DNA from: Sipunculus nudus
Lineage: Eukaryota; Annelida; Sipuncula; Golfingiida; Sipunculidae
NCBI GenBank assembly: GCA_026874595.1
Contig: CM049318.1
Location: 10,216,241 to 10,280,240, forward strand
Direction: 5' to 3'
Length of the DNA: 64,000 bases
Part shown: positions 21,447-32,829 of the stretch, one piece after another
How the letters are laid out: the number at the start of each line of letters is the position of its first letter
Numbering within the stretch: the stretch's first letter is position 1
Program-made: the position numbers and the translations under genes
The notes under the pieces: generated by a model
What the model saw: the letters and a program-made list of their open reading frames with translations, nothing else
The model's database searches: none
What the model was told of the DNA's origin: nothing

Positions 21447-22955
21447 AATACCTTATAATTCTTTTCCTTGGGTCAAATTATTCAGTATAAATTTGGAGGG
21501 TAAGGCAAGATAGGAGGCTTAGTTTTACGTTTTGTTTGCGTAGTCTGACTGTGGTTGGAAAACGACAAAAATTAGATTTCTCTATAATGGATGATTCGTT
21601 CCAGGTTTTCTTTTTAATGGCTCATTATTCACTGCAATAAAGTATTAGAATGAATCAGTCCATCGTATTGTAAGTTCAGTTGATTTTGGTATTCCTTGAG
21701 ACCTGTTTGGAGTTGTGATATATCAAATATATAATGTTACAGGTGTCTCTTTTATTGTGCGCTGTTGACATTCTGTTTCGTGTTAGGCTCAGGCCCTGGG
21801 TGTCAATTGCTATGGCGTATAGAGACACAGCGCTCGGTGTAATCCGTACTTGAACCTGGCGTGTAAAGACACAGCGCTCGTGCTAAATTGGAATTTTCTT
21901 GGCTGTTTGCGCTCTATGAGCGCGTGTCTTGTATTGTTTTTTTGGGGCGCATGTGTATTATGTATTGTTGTGTTCTTTGGATTGTTCGTGAAATGGAAGT
22001 TTCTAGTGCTGTACTTTAAAAAAACTTATTTATGAGAATGTGAACAAATGGACCTTAAATGTATTTCTTTAGAGTAAGGACATCCAACCTTTAGGCACAG
22101 GCATGTGAGCAGTTTGTTTACTGTTATACATTTAGGGGGATTTTGGTGTCATGATTAAGGGGCTAACTGGATTTCAAATTGTAATGGGGGGATTTTCATA
22201 GAAAGTCCTAGTAATGGTCTTCAGGCCAAGGAGTAATTTCTTGACAATGATGATATACGGATGTGACAGCACAATGAGAAATGCTTAGCCCGTTTTGTGT
22301 GTGTGCGTGATGCAGGCTTGGTGTGAAGAAAGCAAAACTAAAATAAAAGGAAACATAAACTAAATGAAAACAAAAGGAAAGGGAGAAACAAGATTGGAAT
22401 GAGTTTAAATATATCTTATGCTGAAATACAATAAAAATGATACAAATAACGTTTTTTTCTGGGTATTTGTATGCATTTCAAAATACCAAACGTTGACATC
22501 ATGTCATAATAAACTTATTATGAATTTCTGACTTCTTATGAGTTACTTTCTCTCATGCCTTGTAGGCTTTAAACGTATGGTTACTAGAGTGTATTTTTCA
22601 ACAAATCTTCTTTAGTGTGGCATTTTAATCACAGCAGTGGATTATATATAGTAAGTATAAAATATAATTCTGGTGTTGTGTGTATTATCTGTTGTGAATT
22701 AGGTAATATCTGGTCATCGTCTAAGTAAGAAAAATTACATTGCTGCACCAAATAAAATGGCCTCTGAACGTGACATACGTGAAGACCGTACTCATAACCA
22801 TTCCTCAGATATAACTCAGTTAAAGTCTGTTTAAGTCTCGATCATTTGTCTTGCTTGAGGTGTGTCTATTGACTCTTTGCGACGAACATAGTAGGAAAGT
22901 GTAGAGGACCAGCATCGTGTGGATTTAAATACACAAGGATCCAATGTGAACTGAT

Positions 22956-23060
22956 TTACAGTTGTACACATACCAGAATCACAGCCATGACAAGAAACGA
23001 CATTGTAGAGAAAGTGACTTTGATTGACAAGGGATCGAACTGCGTATCAACCAGTAATTT
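22956..23060 (-). pseudogene. Possible relic of a CTLD-receptor transmembrane exon
   Basis: The - strand reads VTFSTMSFLVMAVILVCVQL, close to AVSSLTFLVVAVSLSIQI of the gene 2 transmembrane exon; the DNA shares GTTTCTTGTC(A/G)TGGC. A donor-like GTATGT follows ATTCTG. No matching lectin exon was found upstream on that strand. It may also be chance. Confidence 0.2.
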
Positions 23061-23149
23061 ATGTACAATGACAAACAACACGTTATATAAATATAAAGGG
23101 GAGTAACCAACCATTAAGCTGCATATGTTCTTTAAAAGGTTCCTCGTAT

Positions 23150-24210
23150 TTACGACCTCGACCACGATCTATCCCGACTTATCTTAGCCACAAAGCTGTC
23201 GGGGGAGAAGCTTCACGATGTCACATGGTATGAGGCCATGATGCCCTATTTACCAGATGACCCATAGCGACTAAGGCCAAGTTCTCCATAACCTAGAAGC
23301 TGATTGATTGTAATTATGGACGGTCCTCTCAGGACCATGTAATAATAATAATAATAATAATAATTTATTTTAAAGCGCACATTTCCTGATTACAAGAATC
23401 TGCTCGATGCGCATAACAAGAAAGTATAATATATCGATAAAATAAACAACAGATACGAAGACATATCATATTATCTTTGAGCGACTTAGATGCTTTACAA
23501 CTTAGTAAATGCTTTAGGTTAGTTCGCACGTGTCACGGTCTATTAAATACCGACTTTTAAATCGTAGCCACAAAGTCGTGAGTGTACGTAAAAGAAATAA
23601 ACATACTTCTAGCCATGACTCTCTGCGTTAAACGACGATCCTAGTAGTAGTACGATTAATCAAGATTGACTTACCATGCGGGTTATCGCGACAAACTGTG
23701 ACAAATTGTGTCAACGTTGCAGTTTAACCGCTGAGAAGTCAGGCAAAATGTACGGAAATGACTTATGACCGCCCAGGTAACCCAAGATTGATACTAATTC
23801 GGACCAATTAATCACGACGGACTTGCGGCGGAACTATGATTTATAAAAAATCATAGCTGCTCCATGACTCATTTGAAAAGTCTCAAAACAGTCGTGGTCC
23901 TCTTCCGACCTTCCATGACCCGTCCTGATCTTCACGATTCACACCGACTCGGCCACGAACGTGATCCTGTTTCATAATAATTTCGTTAAAGCTTATTTTG
24001 TATCATCCAGTTTTGAAGACTTTTTGCGAAAGACAAACTACGGTTATCTACGTCCCTTGAACTCCCCTAATGTGTTACCACGACCCCACCAAAGTTGATG
24101 GGACTTAAAAACACTGAAAACATGTTACTTTACTAATCTGCGTAATTCCCCCACTCGCGTTTCGTTCAAGCAAAATCGTGGCATCTTTGGCTCACAGCCA
24201 CAACAATTGA
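23150..24210. repeat. CG-richer anonymous stretch, likely repeat-derived
   Basis: It contains repeated words such as GCCACAAAG(C/T)(T/C)GT(C/G), CACGA, TCGTGG and CCATGAC in both orientations (for example near 23160-23210, 23570, 23890-23960). It has no open frame. It includes (AAT)n at 23341-23365. Confidence 0.3.
23341..23365. repeat. (AAT)n microsatellite
   Basis: About eight AAT triplets, followed by a TTTATTTTAAAGCGCACATT sequence. Confidence 0.9.
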
Positions 24211-24345
24211 AATCGGCAGTTTATGTAGCCATTTTTATTTTTCAGTAGCATCCAAATTATATAAAAATTTCAATACATAAAAAGTGTCCTCAGTGCAGAA
24301 TGGCCAAAAGGAATCCGTCCCGCACATAATTATACCCTGGCTTTT

Positions 24346-24347
<2 letters not shown>

Positions 24348-24383
<36 letters not shown>
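24348..24383. repeat. (CT)n microsatellite
   Basis: About 18 CT dinucleotides. Confidence 0.95.
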
Positions 24384-24386
<3 letters not shown>

Positions 24387-26044
24387 GGAATATAACCAAT
24401 AACATCCCCAGTTCATTCAACTGGTCAGACGGGTAGGGTGAACTCCACCATCTGTAAATGAAATGAACGGAGAGTTTGTTGATCATACAAGGTCTACATA
24501 CAGTGTAATTATACGTTATCGTTAAATCATCTATCTGTGTGTGCTCCTAGCTGACTAAACATCAAGGGATCCCCCTTTGGAGGTCACCCTGATGAGATCA
24601 ACACCTTTATCCTAATCAGATAAACAGATTTAGACCTGGCCTGTACAATAAGGGGCCGAGTGCCCATGGCTAGTAGATTATGCAATAAGTACCCGGGCAT
24701 CAAGGAACAAAGACTTGTTATGTGTGATATGTCACAAGGTAACGCAAAAGTTTGAATGTATACGAAAGATTAAATTCACAAAATCAGTAAAGTTATAATA
24801 ATAATTAAAATATTCATATTATTGAGAACAGCTGAAAATAAGAGAGAGAAGCCCATTGAACTCATTTAATGTGATATGAAAATATAAGAATAAACAGCCT
24901 ATAATGCCAAATCTTACAACATAATAAACATTATTAGCTGGATAAATAAAAAAAATGTGACCCATGGGTCTTGACGCTCAATCGATTAATATGACATATG
25001 TAGCCTAACATTCACACAAGGAATTTATCATCTGAATACCAAACTGCGATTAACGGTTTTTCCATAAGTGATTGGGAATACCAAGAAGTTTATAGAGATT
25101 GGAGTTCCAACTCCAGCAACCGCCGTGTCGAATGTTGCTTACCGAGTCATAAAACTTCGTAACCATTGGCACAGAGAGAAGCCGCTGTTAATTTATACAT
25201 CGTGGAAATCCTCTCTGCGGCATCACTTCAGAACGACTCTTTGGTTTTCGGAGACCTAGTTCTTTTGTCAGTTAAGTAAGCATTACCTTATTTTAGTCTT
25301 GAAAATTCAAGATAATTATCGGAACAATCTTATTTTGCCACTCGGTTCAAAACAGTTAAATATAAACATCAAGCAGTGTGCCTGCGTATGTGAAACCTCC
25401 GTTGCTTAAGACGCTTAAGCCATCACTGGGACGCTTTAGACATGGGCGATAATACAAGAAATACAACACCAATGACAGAAAAGTTTTGGCATCTACTGAA
25501 TATTATAAAACAAGGGTAATAATTAATACGTGTTTGAAGTGTGTAGATGTAAAATGACAGAAAACTGACATTTATTCAAGGAACATACGGGTTATACTAA
25601 GCAGAAGTCCGTCATTTATCACAATAAACATTGATGAAGACTGATCGCATAGGTCCCATAATCGCTCCAGTGAGTTCTCAACATAAGACCTCTCTAAATA
25701 TACCTGTTGTGCATAATTCCATGAAAAAAAAACACTCTGTGCATAATTTATCACAGTCAATGTTATTTCTCTGATTTACTCCTCAGCATAATCATGCAGG
25801 AATGTACCCTTGGGCCCCATCCCGAAAAATGAGGAAAAACAAACTACATTTCCGCAAATTTGACCTTAAAGATGAATGCCAAGGTAAACAGTTACGAAAC
25901 TCTTTCCAGAAACTGGTTGAAACAATATGTGTATCAAATTTGAAGGAAAATATGCAGTTCATCAAATTCTTAGCAGAGTCCGGTTTTCAAAGAGCTGGAA
26001 AGTATGTATTCACTGTGTAGTTTAAAAAGATAGGTACAGGTGAA

Positions 26045-26181
26045 CTAGATGGTTTACAGGAGAGGGCCTGTAATATAGTGTTGTTCGTGATACAGGAGTG
26101 ACTATTATATTGAGGTATCTGTGATACAGGAATGGCTGTAATATAGTGGTACCCTTGATACAGGAGTGAGTGTGATATAGG
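26045..26181 (+). repeat. Minisatellite, left part (GATACAGGAGTGACTGTAAT unit)
   Basis: Units read GATACAGGAGTGACTGTAAT + ATAGAGGTGCCCGT with variation, period about 33-39 bp. The array is cut at 26182 by the end of the LTR element and resumes at 29280. Confidence 0.75.
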
Positions 26182-26243
26182 TGTAATCCGGGCTCCTTAA
26201 AAAATCACAGACAAATGGTGTAAAAGAACAGTTTTAATGCACC
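26182..26243 (-). repeat. 3' LTR remnant of the gypsy element
   Basis: 62 bp nearly identical to 28817-28878. The rest of this LTR is missing; integrase sequence follows about 40 bp away, which indicates a deletion. Confidence 0.65.
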
Positions 26244-26267
26244 AATGTACCAAGATGTGGCCTGATT

Positions 26268-26483
26268 TTAATGTATGGCATCTTCCCCAAGGTTGCATTT
26301 CTGAATCCAGTCAACAATGGTGTCATGCATCTTCGGCCAATAGGACCGCTTCCGTGTCAAATATTCTGTTCGATCCACCATCTGATGCCCCAACAAATCA
26401 TGTAGTTCTTTCAGTATCAACAGGCGCATAGCTTCTGGGATGATGATCTGCTTATACCATGTCCCATCTATAGGATCAGTCAT
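26268..26483 (-). pseudogene. Gypsy integrase zinc-binding (HHCC) region
   Basis: LLILKELHDLLGHQMVDRTE then YLTRKRSYWPKMHDTIVDWI and QKC follow the H-x(n)-H...C pattern and YWP...V..W...C spacing of retroelement integrase N-termini. The DDE core that should follow is absent. Confidence 0.75.
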
Positions 26484-26898
26484 TTGCCTCTGGAGGATGC
26501 CATTTTCCTTACATAATCGTTTCCACTGTTTAAGTAGGAGCTTGACTTCGTGAGTTTCCTCAGCCGGGGAATTGGTAGCTAATTGGTAGCCCGGAATAGG
26601 CGATGACTAAATGTACCATGTTGGTTTTGAAAAAAAAGATCTGGGAAAGACCACTGCTGACGTTACTGAAAAAAGACCTTTGTTCAACGAGTCGTTTATT
26701 TGTGGCGCTGACCTCCCGGGAACCGGCCAAGATTACCAGTCTATGAAATAAGAGGGTCGAAAGTAGAAAATTAGTTTTATGAGTTGCCGCAAGATGGCGG
26801 TACCGATACTAAGTGCGATACAACGCGGGAACGTTTGATTTCTCTGTCAGAAGCAACAATTAAGTCATAAATATTTCATGGAGTGGGCCAGTTTACAT

Positions 26899-27232
26899 TT
26901 ACTTGAATGAAGCACTTCGGAGATTAAGCGTTGAAAAGGACGTTGCTCCAGAAAGGGTGTCAAGTGAATCATCGATACGCGGTAGTGGATGGGCATCACG
27001 TATGGTTTTGGAGTTAACGGTTCTATGGTCTATGCACATCCTTAGTTTACCCGATTTTTTTCCGAACAAGTACCATAGGACTGGCATATGGTAAATGTCT
27101 GTCCTGAATAACACCCTTATGTAGTAATTCAGCGAGATGTTGCTTTACTTCTCCAAATTCAATTGGTGAAATAAGACGGTATGTCTGTTGCATTGGTATA
27201 TCGTCTGTGCAAATGATGTGAAGTTCGACCAA
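26899..27232 (-). pseudogene. Gypsy reverse transcriptase, N-terminal half
   Basis: Two overlapping frames carry adjacent RT segments: VKQHLAELLHKGVIQDRHLP with YASPMVLVRKK (27047-27232) and GKLRMCIDHRTVNSKTIRDA then HPLPRIDDSLDTLSGA (26899-27060). The frameshift lies at the KK..GK join near 27050. The YxDD catalytic block is missing: unrelated DNA begins near 26895. Confidence 0.85.
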
Positions 27233-27668
27233 GGAAGTGTGCCCGAAATCTCATTAGATTCTGGAAAAACAGACCGGTGTTTTAACAGCAGCTGACGTAG
27301 GGCGGTACGTTCCTCACCATCTAACTTTGTTGCACAAACAAGCTCATCAATCCAGGCTACAGTTCCTGATAATACAAGTGGCCTTGACAATAACTCTGGT
27401 TCAGGCACCAAATTCCCATTGATTGGTACAGGGATCGCCATCGGTGGTACCAGTGAGACACGCACCTCATTGACTGGTCAATACTGGTCTCAAAAAGTAC
27501 ATTCCCCTGACGGAAAAAACATTTAGAGATTCTAAAGTGCCCAATGGACTGCCAGGTCTCAGCCATGTGTCTGTCAGCCGAGCATTTATAACCTGCACCA
27601 CATACCTCCCTTTCGGATACATCTAGCCACTTTACCATGAATATAACATTCTGTTTCAGGTAAATCAC
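27145..27668 (-). pseudogene. Gypsy pol linker between protease and RT
   Basis: PVPINGNLVPEPELLSRPLV and later LDGEERTALRQLLLKHRSVF resemble the segment before the RT in gypsy Pol ('...LL.....F'). The upstream part is frameshifted; no protease active site (DTG/DSG) was found. Confidence 0.6.
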
Positions 27669-28204
27669 CTACAATGTTATCCGATGAGCCTTTTTCCTCC
27701 CCTAAAGTCAGGCTCCCAATAGGAGGGGTTACATGTTTCCCGTATTTGAGGCATCATTGGAGTTTTTGGGCTTGCTTTGCGTCTGAGTCAACGTCTCATG
27801 GGATTATCTGGGCATCCTGCCTGGTAATGCCCAAGGCGTTTGCAATAATAATATTGCGCTGGTGAGGAATTAGAAACAGTCATTTGGTGGCTCGCTTTTT
27901 CTCAACTAGTTTTTTTGGGGGGATTTCCTCTTGAAGTTGAATCTATCAACCTTTCAAGCAAAGCGTCAATAGGACCTGGCTGACTGAGGAGTGCCTCAGC
28001 GGCCTGACACTGGCTGGCTCCTAATTCTCCAACCACTGCAATGCTAACTGGCGGACCTCCATGAATTGGATATCAGGGTTGGTACGATGTACCTGCTTAA
28101 AATACCTACGCAAGTTTTTGTCCTTAAAATTCTGACAGAAACCTTGAACAGGAATTCTAATATCATTAATTCCTGATTTAACCTGTCCTAATCTGGCGAC
28201 TAAA

Positions 28205-28260
28205 CTAGCCAGTGATCGGCGATATGTAGATATGCTTTCTTTGTCTTATTGCACTCGATC

Positions 28261-28309
<49 letters not shown>

Positions 28310-28662
28310 TTTATTGAGCTGCATCATGTTTTTCCAAAAAAGGATATATAAGACCTCAAATATCTTTGAGACAACTCCCTTAATGGATGGAGGTTGGAAG
28401 CTAATCTCCTCCCTTGCAGCCCCATCCAGATGTCTTATGACAAAGTCAGCTTGTTCAGAGTCATCTAGTGTATACACAATCCCTTTACAGTCCCTTATCC
28501 AGTTCCTCGGTTCTTCAGGTTGGCCAAGGGACTGCCGCAGTTTTTTTTTTCTGGGGGCAACTTCACAGTAATAGTTTCCTACAGCTGCGGAGGAAGAATG
28601 GCTTGCTTCAGGAACTCGTCTAGTTTTGCCTGTAAGGACGCGATCTTTTCCTCTGTTGACAT
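28205..28662 (-). pseudogene. Gypsy gag-like remnant
   Basis: It starts with MSTEEKIASLQAKLDEFLKQ at 28662 in one frame. After a shift near 28580 it continues with QPEEPRNWIRDCKG and SEQADFVIRHLDGAAREEI, typical of invertebrate gypsy Gag. A (TA)n tract at 28262-28302 ends the frame; the poly-YI stretch it encodes is an artefact. Confidence 0.7.
28262..28302. repeat. (TA)n microsatellite inside the gag remnant
   Basis: About 20 TA dinucleotides. Confidence 0.95.
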
Positions 28663-28816
28663 GGCTGGGTAACATGTAAGCCAGAACAGCAAAGCGAATA
28701 TAGACTCCTCGTGGAATACGCAACACACTTGGTACCTCACATTAACTGGTCTTCTGCTCACATAATGAAACTGCTTGGTTATAATTTACATCCGTGATCC
28801 CACTTGTGACACCAAA

Positions 28817-29221
28817 TGTAATCCAAGCTCCTTAATAAATCACGGACAAATGGTGTAAAAGAATAGTTTTAATACACTGCTTTAAATATACTGTGGATGC
28901 TGCCCTCTTTATGCTGTGATCTAGTTGATCTAGCATTCTAGACAAAGGGGTGCATCAAGATGGTTGCCTGCGTCAAGATGCACTTTCAGCCACTCCTCGA
29001 GGAAAGAATTCATATTGAAAACTCCATAGGAAACTCCCTATCAAGAACCTTCAAAACAAACTGTTGTTATATGAATATCCTGTCATATTGAGGCTGATCT
29101 CGTTGCACCACCCCCTATTGATCATATCATAGACTAGAGCGGAGTAAGGGTCTGTACCCCTAACTTGCTTCTGCCATCTGGTATCAATGAATTATACTAA
29201 TATACTAACTTGAATAACACA
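28817..29221 (-). repeat. 5' LTR of the gypsy element (outer edge approximate)
   Basis: The inner edge is TGTAATCC (LTR end GGATTACA on the - strand). It is followed internally by TTTGGTGTCACAAGTGGGAT, which looks like a primer-binding site. The outer edge is set at a TG/CA-like boundary near 29221 before the minisatellite resumes. No target duplication was identified. Confidence 0.5.
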
Positions 29222-29279
29222 AGGAAAACGACAAAGGGGTTTCCAGATTCCAAAGACGTAACATCACATAGAGATATCC

Positions 29280-29645
29280 ATGGACAGGAGAGACTGCAAG
29301 TTAGAGGTGCACATGATACAGGAGTGACTGTAATAGGATGCTGCCCGTGATACAGGAGTGGTTGTAATATGGAGGTGCCCGCGATATAGGAGGGGCATAG
29401 TAACATAGATGTGTCCGTGATACAAAAGTGACTGTAATACAGAGGTGTACATGATACAGTTGTGACTGAAATATAAGAGGTGTACATGATATGTATGACT
29501 GTAATATAGAGGTGCTCACGATATGGTCGTCGCTGTAATATAGAGGTGTCCGTGATACAAAAGTGACTGTAATTCAGAGGTGCCCATGATACAGGAGTGA
29601 TTCTGATATAAGGGTGCCCATGATACAGGAGTGACTGTTACCCAA
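29280..29645 (+). repeat. Minisatellite, right part
   Basis: About ten units of the form CCCATGATACAGGAGTGACT + GTAATATAGAGGTG, diverged. Same array as 26045-26181. The - strand open frames here (repeating LYYSHFC-like words) are array artefacts. Confidence 0.85.
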
Positions 29646-29744
29646 GACACACGGATAGACGAGAAATATCGTAGGTTGTAGCACCATCGGACATGGCTGA
29701 TACCGCAAACCACTACTGAGATAAATGCAAAAATGTTTTTTTAC

Positions 29745-31000
29745 AAATACAGGGTTGTAGGTGGCGTTACCTGTCATGTGTATGAGAAAGTTATCCATGA
29801 TGGATGGACATGCAACATTTCACGCCATTACATTGAACGATTCCTGAGATATGTCTGATTTTTACCAAAAGCACTTAATAGGTCTGCAATTTGACGCCAG
29901 ATAAAATATATTCTAGATGGCGCCACCGGTCTTGTATACATGATAAACTTTTCCAAGATATATGGACATGCAAATTTTTAGGAGGATACATCTAACCACT
30001 CCTGAGCTAAAAGCGCAGATATATTGTACGCATGTGTGATTGTAGGTGGCGACACACATCTTGTATACGCGAAAGCTACACAAAATATACTTATATATCA
30101 GGCCGATAAGCCAAACCATAGCTCAGATATATGTGATTTCCAAACAAAAATATAGCAATACAATATCTACAGATATGCTGAGATACAGGATGATAAATTA
30201 ACCTTCCTGAGATAAAAAGCTTGAATGTAATCTAGGAGTAGGTGGCGCCAACAGTATGATGAATCCCTAAGATGGATGAACATGCAAAATTTCATGCCGA
30301 TATGCCAAAGCACTCTTGAGAAAAGGGTATCAATTTGTTCTAAGAAACGTGATGGTAGGTGCCGCCACCAGTCTTGTCTACGACATAGCTATCCAAGATG
30401 GATAAACGTGCAGACTCTCTTGCTGATACGTCAAATTACTCCCGAGATAAATGAATTGATGTATTCTTCGAATACGTAAATAAAGATGGCGCCACCTGCC
30501 TTGTGTACGAGAAAGCTATCCAAGATGGATGGGCATGACGAAGTTCAGGCCGTTACATTAAACCACTCCATAACTATGAGGGATTTTCACCGAAAGCAAA
30601 TGCACGGATCGACATCACCTGATTGCGCCACCATTCTTGAAATAAGATCTGAAGTTATCCATGGCCTGTGGACAGGCACAATTTCATCCCAATACACTAA
30701 ACCACTGCTGATATGCGTTCTAGTTTTTCTAAGACAGACAGATGGACACTGAGCGAAAAGGTTTGTAGGTGTGGCCATCAATCTGTGTTAAGCACGAGTT
30801 CCAATGCAACCCAATAATAATGATGGATTTCATCAGATTGGTCCAAGAGCCTCTAAGGAGTTCTTCGTAGACAATTTCAGCTCCGTATATTGAAACACTC
30901 CCTAGATATGTATTATTATGAATAAAACATCATGCACAGACAGACACTACGCCAAAATGTTGTAGGTGGCTCCACCTATGTTTGTCAGGCAAGAGTTCAC
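29745..31000 (+). repeat. Degenerate array of about 130-bp units around GGTGGCGCCACC
   Basis: About eight units share (G)TAGGTGGCG(C/A)CA(C)C, TCTTGT(A/C)TACG.GA(A)AGCTA, CCAAGATGGATGGACATGC and AAACCACTCCTGAGATA. Junctions lie near 29757, 29916, 30043, 30239, 30356, 30486, 30627 and 30962. The core is shared with the 5.8, 7.1 and 10.6 kb repeats. Confidence 0.65.
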
Positions 31001-32740
31001 ATGTGACTTAATAATTAGGCTGGGTTTCAAAAAGATTGGTCCAAATGTCTCCAAAGATTTCTTGTAGACGACGCCGGAACCCGCGTGAACGTATAGTATC
31101 CGCCAAACCTTTTCTATGGATACAATTATCGCAATTGATGGATGAGCGTCCTAATGAGACACACCATATGTCCATTCTTAGTAACACAGTAGCACAGATG
31201 GTTAGATGTGACGAGTTTTGTGCTTGTTCATATATACTGACAATCTATCTGGTGAACTTGGTGAATCACTAATAGTAGCAGATCAGAACGGCACAAGGGT
31301 TGGTGATTTCCCTTCATTTGCATATCAACACGCCAAGCATTAGGTAAACCCTCTTGTTTATTTTATGTTATATTTTATATATCCTAGCTTTAAAAAAAAT
31401 TAGCCAACTTGTGCCTAGGAAGATTAGTCACCACCACGACCCGCAGTTTTTGACTCTCTGTCCTTTTTTTAGGTAACTTAAAAGAAAATCGACAAGAAGG
31501 GCACACGGCAGTGCGTATGCATTCCATTTTGCAGTTATTGCTTTCTTTTATAAGCCCCGGCTGCATACCCCTACCTCACAATGATGCTTCTCACGTTATA
31601 TTATAATATTGTAATTATATAAGCGTTGCATGGCATCATCCTTGTAGCTTCTAGTAGTTAGCTATTTAGGCATTTTAATATGGTGGTTCCAAACTGCCCC
31701 TGATTGCTTTGCTTGCGAATCCACTATGACAACTATAAGGGTACTACCATGACCTTGTGGTGAAAAACAATACAAAGTACAAAAATGCACAGCTTAATAT
31801 AGCTTATAACATTGGGCCAATAAGGGCCCAAAGGGCGAAACATAGAATTACCTGATGCCTCAAATTACCCAGGCGAATATGGCGATGGAGTTCTGCAAGA
31901 GACCCCTATAGCTGCTGACGTCATTGGAGATAGCCTCAGTGCAGGTGATCGGTGCCCAGTGTACCTTAACCCATCCCGGGCTTCACTGTACCAGTTTGTA
32001 AAATGACACTCTGGGAATTAGTTAAGTAATTTGCAGTCAGAAGTCAGCACTTGTCCTAGGTTTGTCCTATGGCTAAACTCGTAGGCATGCTCACCGACAT
32101 GTTCAAGTTAAATACTTAGGATATGGCTGTTTGGTATAAGATTATTTATCACATGCGGAATAAACCTGAAACAGATTGAGAAAACCCATTTGCTCAAAAT
32201 CACTCGACCTCTAATGGTGTGCTGACAAATATGCAATAAAATGACAACGTTATGCCAAATGGCAAAACCTTCTCACTAACCTATATCGTAAAACATACAA
32301 TAAACAAGTAGACAACATTAAATTTACATCAGACTCTCCGATGAACGAAAGAATCTTGCATCAGAAATATTTATTCAAATTTTACAAATTTACATAAGAA
32401 TCTCACTTAAGACTGAAACCCACCTACAGCTAGTACCTGAATAATAAAAAGCTGTTGCCATTATATTGAATAACGTGGTAAGAATTGAACGGGCAATGAA
32501 TCATCAGTTGTAAGAATATTTATGAAAAACCTGAATGCATATTAAAAAATAAGTAAACGCCATTACAAAAAAATTATAGATAAAAATAAGCTTAACAATC
32601 AACAGGCAACATTACAAAATAATAGTACCAAGGAATTAAGGAATCTTTTTAACATTATTAGAATTATGTATACGTAGAAGCCTGATTCTAGCTTGAGAGA
32701 AAATTTAATTGTTATATATGTTCAAAAGCCTAAATTAAAT
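31000..32740. other. Intergenic, nothing recognised
   Basis: AT-rich DNA. Open frames here (for example 31036-31272) have no domain signature. Confidence 0.5.
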
Positions 32741-32743
32741 CAG

Positions 32744-32744
<1 letters not shown>

Positions 32745-32793
<49 letters not shown>
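32745..32793. repeat. (TA)n microsatellite
   Basis: About 24 TA dinucleotides just before the satellite array. Confidence 0.95.
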
Positions 32794-32795
<2 letters not shown>

Positions 32796-32829
32796 AAGTA
32801 AAACATCTTATATCCAACGTAGAAATGAC

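Larger units (their letters stand above)
19642..26044. other. 6.4 kb intergenic DNA without a recognised gene
   Basis: Mostly AT-rich. It contains small microsatellites, a possible relic transmembrane exon (22975-23060, - strand) and an unusual CG-richer stretch at 23150-24210. The - strand frame at 21207-21446 (79 codons, with RPLPAVPDRWPEK) and the + frame at 25802-26020 match nothing I know. Confidence 0.5.
26182..29260 (-). mobile_element. Decayed, internally deleted Ty3/gypsy-like LTR retrotransposon
   Basis: On the - strand the order is LTR, primer-site-like sequence, gag, pol linker, reverse transcriptase and integrase zinc finger, then a short second LTR piece. Bases 26182-26243 and 28817-28878 are direct copies starting TGTAATCC, i.e. 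the ...GGATTACA end of each LTR, differing at few positions. The RNase H and the integrase core are gone, and gag and pol are shifted and stopped. A TA microsatellite sits in gag. The element lies inside a minisatellite that continues on both sides. Confidence 0.8.

Noticed and set aside
28205-28726. 173-codon - strand frame with poly-YI tail
   Set aside because: The tail is the TA microsatellite; the rest is a frame-shifted gag fragment, not a host protein.
29197-29798. Several overlapping - strand frames with repeated YYSHFC-like words
   Set aside because: Translation of the minisatellite in several frames; no domain.
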